This document shows, piece after piece, positions 31,749 to 33,704 of a stretch of DNA of 33,704 nt (positions within the stretch are counted from its first letter, which is position 1; each line of letters begins with the position of its first letter). The stretch lies in NCBI GenBank assembly GCA_934597345.1, contig CAKTRJ010000027.1, positions 1-33,704 of the forward strand, written 5' to 3'. The stretch comes from an uncultured Oscillospiraceae bacterium (GTDB taxonomy: Bacteria > Bacillota > Clostridia > Oscillospirales > Oscillospiraceae). Below the pieces are notes generated by a model. It was not told the origin of the DNA. It saw only the letters and a list, made by a program, of their open reading frames with translations, and made no database searches. A program made the position numbers and the translations under genes.

Positions 31749-32663
31749 TTACCCCCTGGTGCCGTTCAGCTGCCGGGTCATGCAGTCCAGAAACGCCCGC
31801 TCGATGGGCCGCAGCATCCGGCCCCGGATGCCGATCCAGCCGATGTCCACCCGGTCGTCGGTGTCGATGGGCACGCAGGCCACCTCCCGGGCCAGACGGG
31901 GCGAAATGACGCCGGTGCCGATGTCATAGGCGTTGCAGCTGCGCATCAGCGCCGTACTGACGTACAGGTCACTGATGTAGACCACCTTCCGGGGATAGAA
32001 GTTGGGCAGCATCATCTCCTCGGAGAAAAAGCCGGGGGAATCGGCGTTCTGCTCATATACGATGCAGGGATAGTCCATCAGCTCCTCCGGTGTGACGCTC
32101 TCCCGCTTTGCCAGCGGGTGAGTCACGGAGAGAAAGGCGTGGGGCGCGGCCTGGGTCACGGCGTGAAACTCCAGGTTGTTGTCCTCCAGCACCTTCATCA
32201 TGTGGCGGCGGTTCACGTCAGACAGGAAGATGACGCCCAGATCGCTGTACTGCTTGCGCACATCCTCGATGACGGCGGCGGTCTGGGTCTGGTTCAGGCC
32301 CAGCGTATACCTTTCTGCGTCCAGCCCGTCCACGAACTCCTCGAAGGCGCTTACCACAAAGTCGTAGTGCTGGCTGCTGACGAAGAAGGTGGGCTTCGGC
32401 CCCTCGGTGTCGCTGTGGAAGTATTCACTGATGTAGTCCGCGTCTCGCAGCAGCCGGTTGCTGAGCTTCAGCAGCTCCCGGCCCTCGTTAGTGATGGCGA
32501 TGCCGGTGGAGGAACGGGTGAAGATGGTAATGCCCAGCTCCTCCTCCAATGCGTTCACCAGATTGCTGATGCTGGGCTGGGAGACGTACAGCTTCTGGGC
32601 GGCCCGGCTGAAGGAGCCGCATTTTTCCACCATGGAGACGTATTTCAGCTGCTGTAAGGTCAT
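31749..32663 (-). CDS. LysR-family transcriptional regulator
   Basis: LysR-type regulator of 304 residues. The N-terminal winged helix begins MTLQQLKYVSMVEKCGSFSR, with the recognition helix SQPSISNLVNALEEEL. The rest is the periplasmic-binding-like effector domain. The opening resembles CysB-type regulators, and the gene lies directly upstream of a gene whose first half is a Cys/Met enzyme, so control of sulfur amino acid metabolism is plausible. That is inference from position. AAGGAGG lies 7 nt before the ATG. It follows gntR by 12 nt, so the two regulators are co-transcribed. Confidence 0.9.
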   Translation of the reverse strand: MTLQQLKYVSMVEKCGSFSRAAQKLYVSQPSISNLVNALEEELGITIFTRSSTGIAITNEGRELLKLSNRLLRDADYISEYFHSDTEGPKPTFFVSSQHYDFVVSAFEEFVDGLDAERYTLGLNQTQTAAVIEDVRKQYSDLGVIFLSDVNRRHMMKVLEDNNLEFHAVTQAAPHAFLSVTHPLAKRESVTPEELMDYPCIVYEQNADSPGFFSEEMMLPNFYPRKVVYISDLYVSTALMRSCNAYDIGTGVISPRLAREVACVPIDTDDRVDIGWIGIRGRMLRPIERAFLDCMTRQLNGTRG

Positions 32664-32675
32664 GTCGGCCCCTCC

Positions 32676-33398
32676 TTATACCTGCAGGTCGCGGCCTGCC
32701 GCCTCGGTGTGGGTGCGCATGGCGCTGCGGGCGGCCCGGCTGTCCTGCTGCTCGATGGCTTTGAGAATGATGGTGTGGGTGTTCAGGATACGGCGGCCCA
32801 GATCGACCCGCCCCTCTGGGGAAAGGGTCAGCATCTTGCTGCGCAGCGTCTCCTTTTCCACGTTGCCCAGCACCTCCGTGACGATCATGGCCACCCGGTT
32901 GGCGCTGGCCCGTGCCAGCAGGCTGTGGAAGCAGACGTCCAGCTCGATGAACCGCTCATAGTCCGCCAGCGCGGTTTCCGCCTCGGTGACGCACCGGCGC
33001 AGGTCGGCCAGGTCGGTCTCGGTGCGGCGCTTGGCGGCCCACGCGGCGATGGTGGAGTCGTTGCTCTGGCGGTATTCGTTCAGCTCGGAAAGGGACACCT
33101 GACTCAGTTGAATCATGTCCTTCAGCGGCTCCTCGGCGGCGTGCAGGCTCAGCTCCTGCACCACCGCGCCGGAGGCGCCCTGTGTGGAGGAGATGTAGCC
33201 GCCCTGCTCCAGCCGCTTCAGCGCCTCCCGGATGGTGGGGCGGCTGCGCTGCAGCTCCGCCATCATGGCCCGTTCCGAGGGCAGCCGGTCGCCGGGCTTC
33301 AGCGCGCCGGAGGTGATCAGGGCGCGGAGCTGTTCATAGATATCGTCGCTGGCCCGTTTGGCTGGATCCAGCTGGATGTGCAGGTCGTGAGCGTCCAT
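32676..33398 (-). CDS. GntR-family regulator, FadR/FCD subfamily
   Basis: Regulator of 240 residues. A winged helix at about 15-75 contains YEQLRALITSGALKPGDRLP and the recognition segment RSRPTIREALKRLEQGGYI. An all-helical FCD domain follows, with likely metal-binding residues in ELDVCFHSLL and in the C-terminal RTHTEAAG. FCD regulators usually sense organic acids such as lactate or other carboxylates. ATG 33398 has AGAGGTGGAG upstream; the extension to 33437 crosses the -10. Five 21-bp direct repeats lie just upstream of its promoter and may be its own or another regulator's sites. First gene of the gntR-lysR unit. Confidence 0.9.
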   Translation of the reverse strand: MDAHDLHIQLDPAKRASDDIYEQLRALITSGALKPGDRLPSERAMMAELQRSRPTIREALKRLEQGGYISSTQGASGAVVQELSLHAAEEPLKDMIQLSQVSLSELNEYRQSNDSTIAAWAAKRRTETDLADLRRCVTEAETALADYERFIELDVCFHSLLARASANRVAMIVTEVLGNVEKETLRSKMLTLSPEGRVDLGRRILNTHTIILKAIEQQDSRAARSAMRTHTEAAGRDLQV

Positions 33399-33427
33399 AG
33401 GCTCCACCTCTCTTTCAACGAGAAAAC

Positions 33428-33456
33428 AGTATAGCAAAAACCTCCGGAAAGGTCAA
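33428..33456 (-). promoter_or_regulatory. Promoter of gntR-lysR
   Basis: Minus strand: TTGACC (33451-33456), 17 nt, TATACT (33428-33433), 29 nt before the gntR ATG. Confidence 0.8.
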
Positions 33457-33561
33457 GAAACGGCACGAAAACGCCCCGCTGTGACATGGAATCGCCTTGC
33501 TGTGACATGAAAACGGGCTGCTGTGACATGAAAATGCCCTTCTATGGCATGAAATTGCATG
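33457..33561. repeat. Five 21-bp direct repeats upstream of the gntR promoter
   Basis: Units at 33457, 33478, 33499, 33520 and 33541, each exactly 21 bp. The three central ones share GCTGTGACATGRAA; the first and last are degenerate. The array abuts the -35 box on its upstream side. The 21-bp period is two helical turns, so all sites would face the same side of the DNA, as in operator or iteron arrays. There are no unique spacers, so it is not a CRISPR. Confidence 0.75.
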
Positions 33562-33573
33562 GTCAAAGAGGTA

Positions 33574-33610
33574 AAAAACAGGCTGTTACGAAACGTGACA
33601 GCCTGTTTTT
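33574..33610. terminator. Terminator of the etfA transcript, bidirectional
   Basis: A 17-bp stem (33574-33590 with 33594-33610) has one T/G pairing, a 3-nt loop, and A/T runs on both ends. It lies 17 nt past the etfA stop. Confidence 0.88.
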
Positions 33611-33627
33611 CATGAGGGAGGAACCTC

Positions 33628-33704
33628 TTATTTCGCAGCCTTGGCGGCCTTGATGGACTCGATCAGCTCGGGAACGACCTTGAACAGGTCGCCGGTGATG
33701 CCGT
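33628..33704 (-). CDS. etfA: Electron transfer flavoprotein subunit alpha, C-terminal fragment
   Basis: Only the last 25 residues are in the window: GITGDLFKVVPELIESIKAA, then KAAK and TAA at 33628. This is the usual ending of EtfA, in which GDLF-x-VVP-x-L leads into a terminal helix. EtfA pairs with EtfB to carry electrons, often from butyryl-CoA dehydrogenase in butyrate-forming Clostridia. The rest of the gene lies beyond the right edge. Confidence 0.8.
   Translation of the reverse strand, partial: GITGDLFKVVPELIESIKAAKAAK

Noticed and set aside
33457..33561. CRISPR array
   Set aside because: The repeats are contiguous 21-bp tandem units with no unique spacers, and no cas gene is nearby.
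1..33704. tRNA or rRNA genes
   Set aside because: No cloverleaf-type or rRNA sequence was recognised in the intergenic regions on reading; a tRNA search was not possible.

Overview
The window looks like chromosome from a GC-rich gut member of the Bacillota (class Clostridia, Oscillospiraceae-like). The evidence is strong AGGAGG-type ribosome binding sites, many TTGACA-17-TATAAT promoters, a SUF system as the only Fe-S machinery in view, a class 1B PyrD/PyrK pair, a PyrB/PyrI pair, DegV and YitT proteins, a DUF1836 regulator, and an electron-transfer-flavoprotein end at the right edge. The genus assignment is inference; no rRNA or tRNA is present to anchor it.

Layout. 1-960: a conjugative-element-type parA, cut off and fused to relics of a recQ helicase. 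1013-6206 (minus): a six-gene suf operon (RrF2 regulator, sufC, sufB, sufD, sufS, sufU) behind one strong promoter with dyad operators; sufB carries an in-frame amber codon. 6470-9028 (minus): a large membrane protein with two AAA+ modules. 9220-15472 (plus): a compact de novo pyrimidine operon pyrC-K-D-F-HAD phosphatase-E-B-I. 15579-24006: yitT, uvrC, nudC, recG, a GT4 glycosyltransferase and degV, mostly as divergent or convergent single genes sharing bidirectional terminators. 24208-25832: a DUF1836 regulator and a second degV. 25955-27996: a cysteine-biosynthesis unit (leader peptide, terminator, dyad, cysK, cysE). 28183-30452: an alanine-racemase-like protein, a small membrane protein and a lipoprotein. 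30608-33398 (minus): gntR, lysR and a chimeric ORF made of half a Cys/Met-metabolism PLP enzyme joined to a B3/B4 tRNA-binding-type domain. 33628-33704: the 3' end of etfA.

How the genes connect. Sulfur is the recurrent theme. CysE and CysK would make cysteine, SufS would take its sulfur, and SufU/B/C/D would turn it into Fe-S clusters. PyrK (2Fe-2S) and UvrC (a four-cysteine cluster site) carry ligands for such clusters. The cysteine unit appears to be controlled by a Cys-codon-rich leader peptide followed by an intrinsic terminator. That looks like cysteine-responsive attenuation and is the most promising regulatory system here.

Three lesions (parA/recQ fusion, sufB amber, PLP-enzyme/B3-B4 fusion) lie in one window. 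They may be real genome decay or assembly error, and raw reads would decide. The most unusual intact protein is the membrane tandem AAA+ ATPase. All coordinates and motifs were read by eye; family assignments rest on recognised motifs, not on searches.
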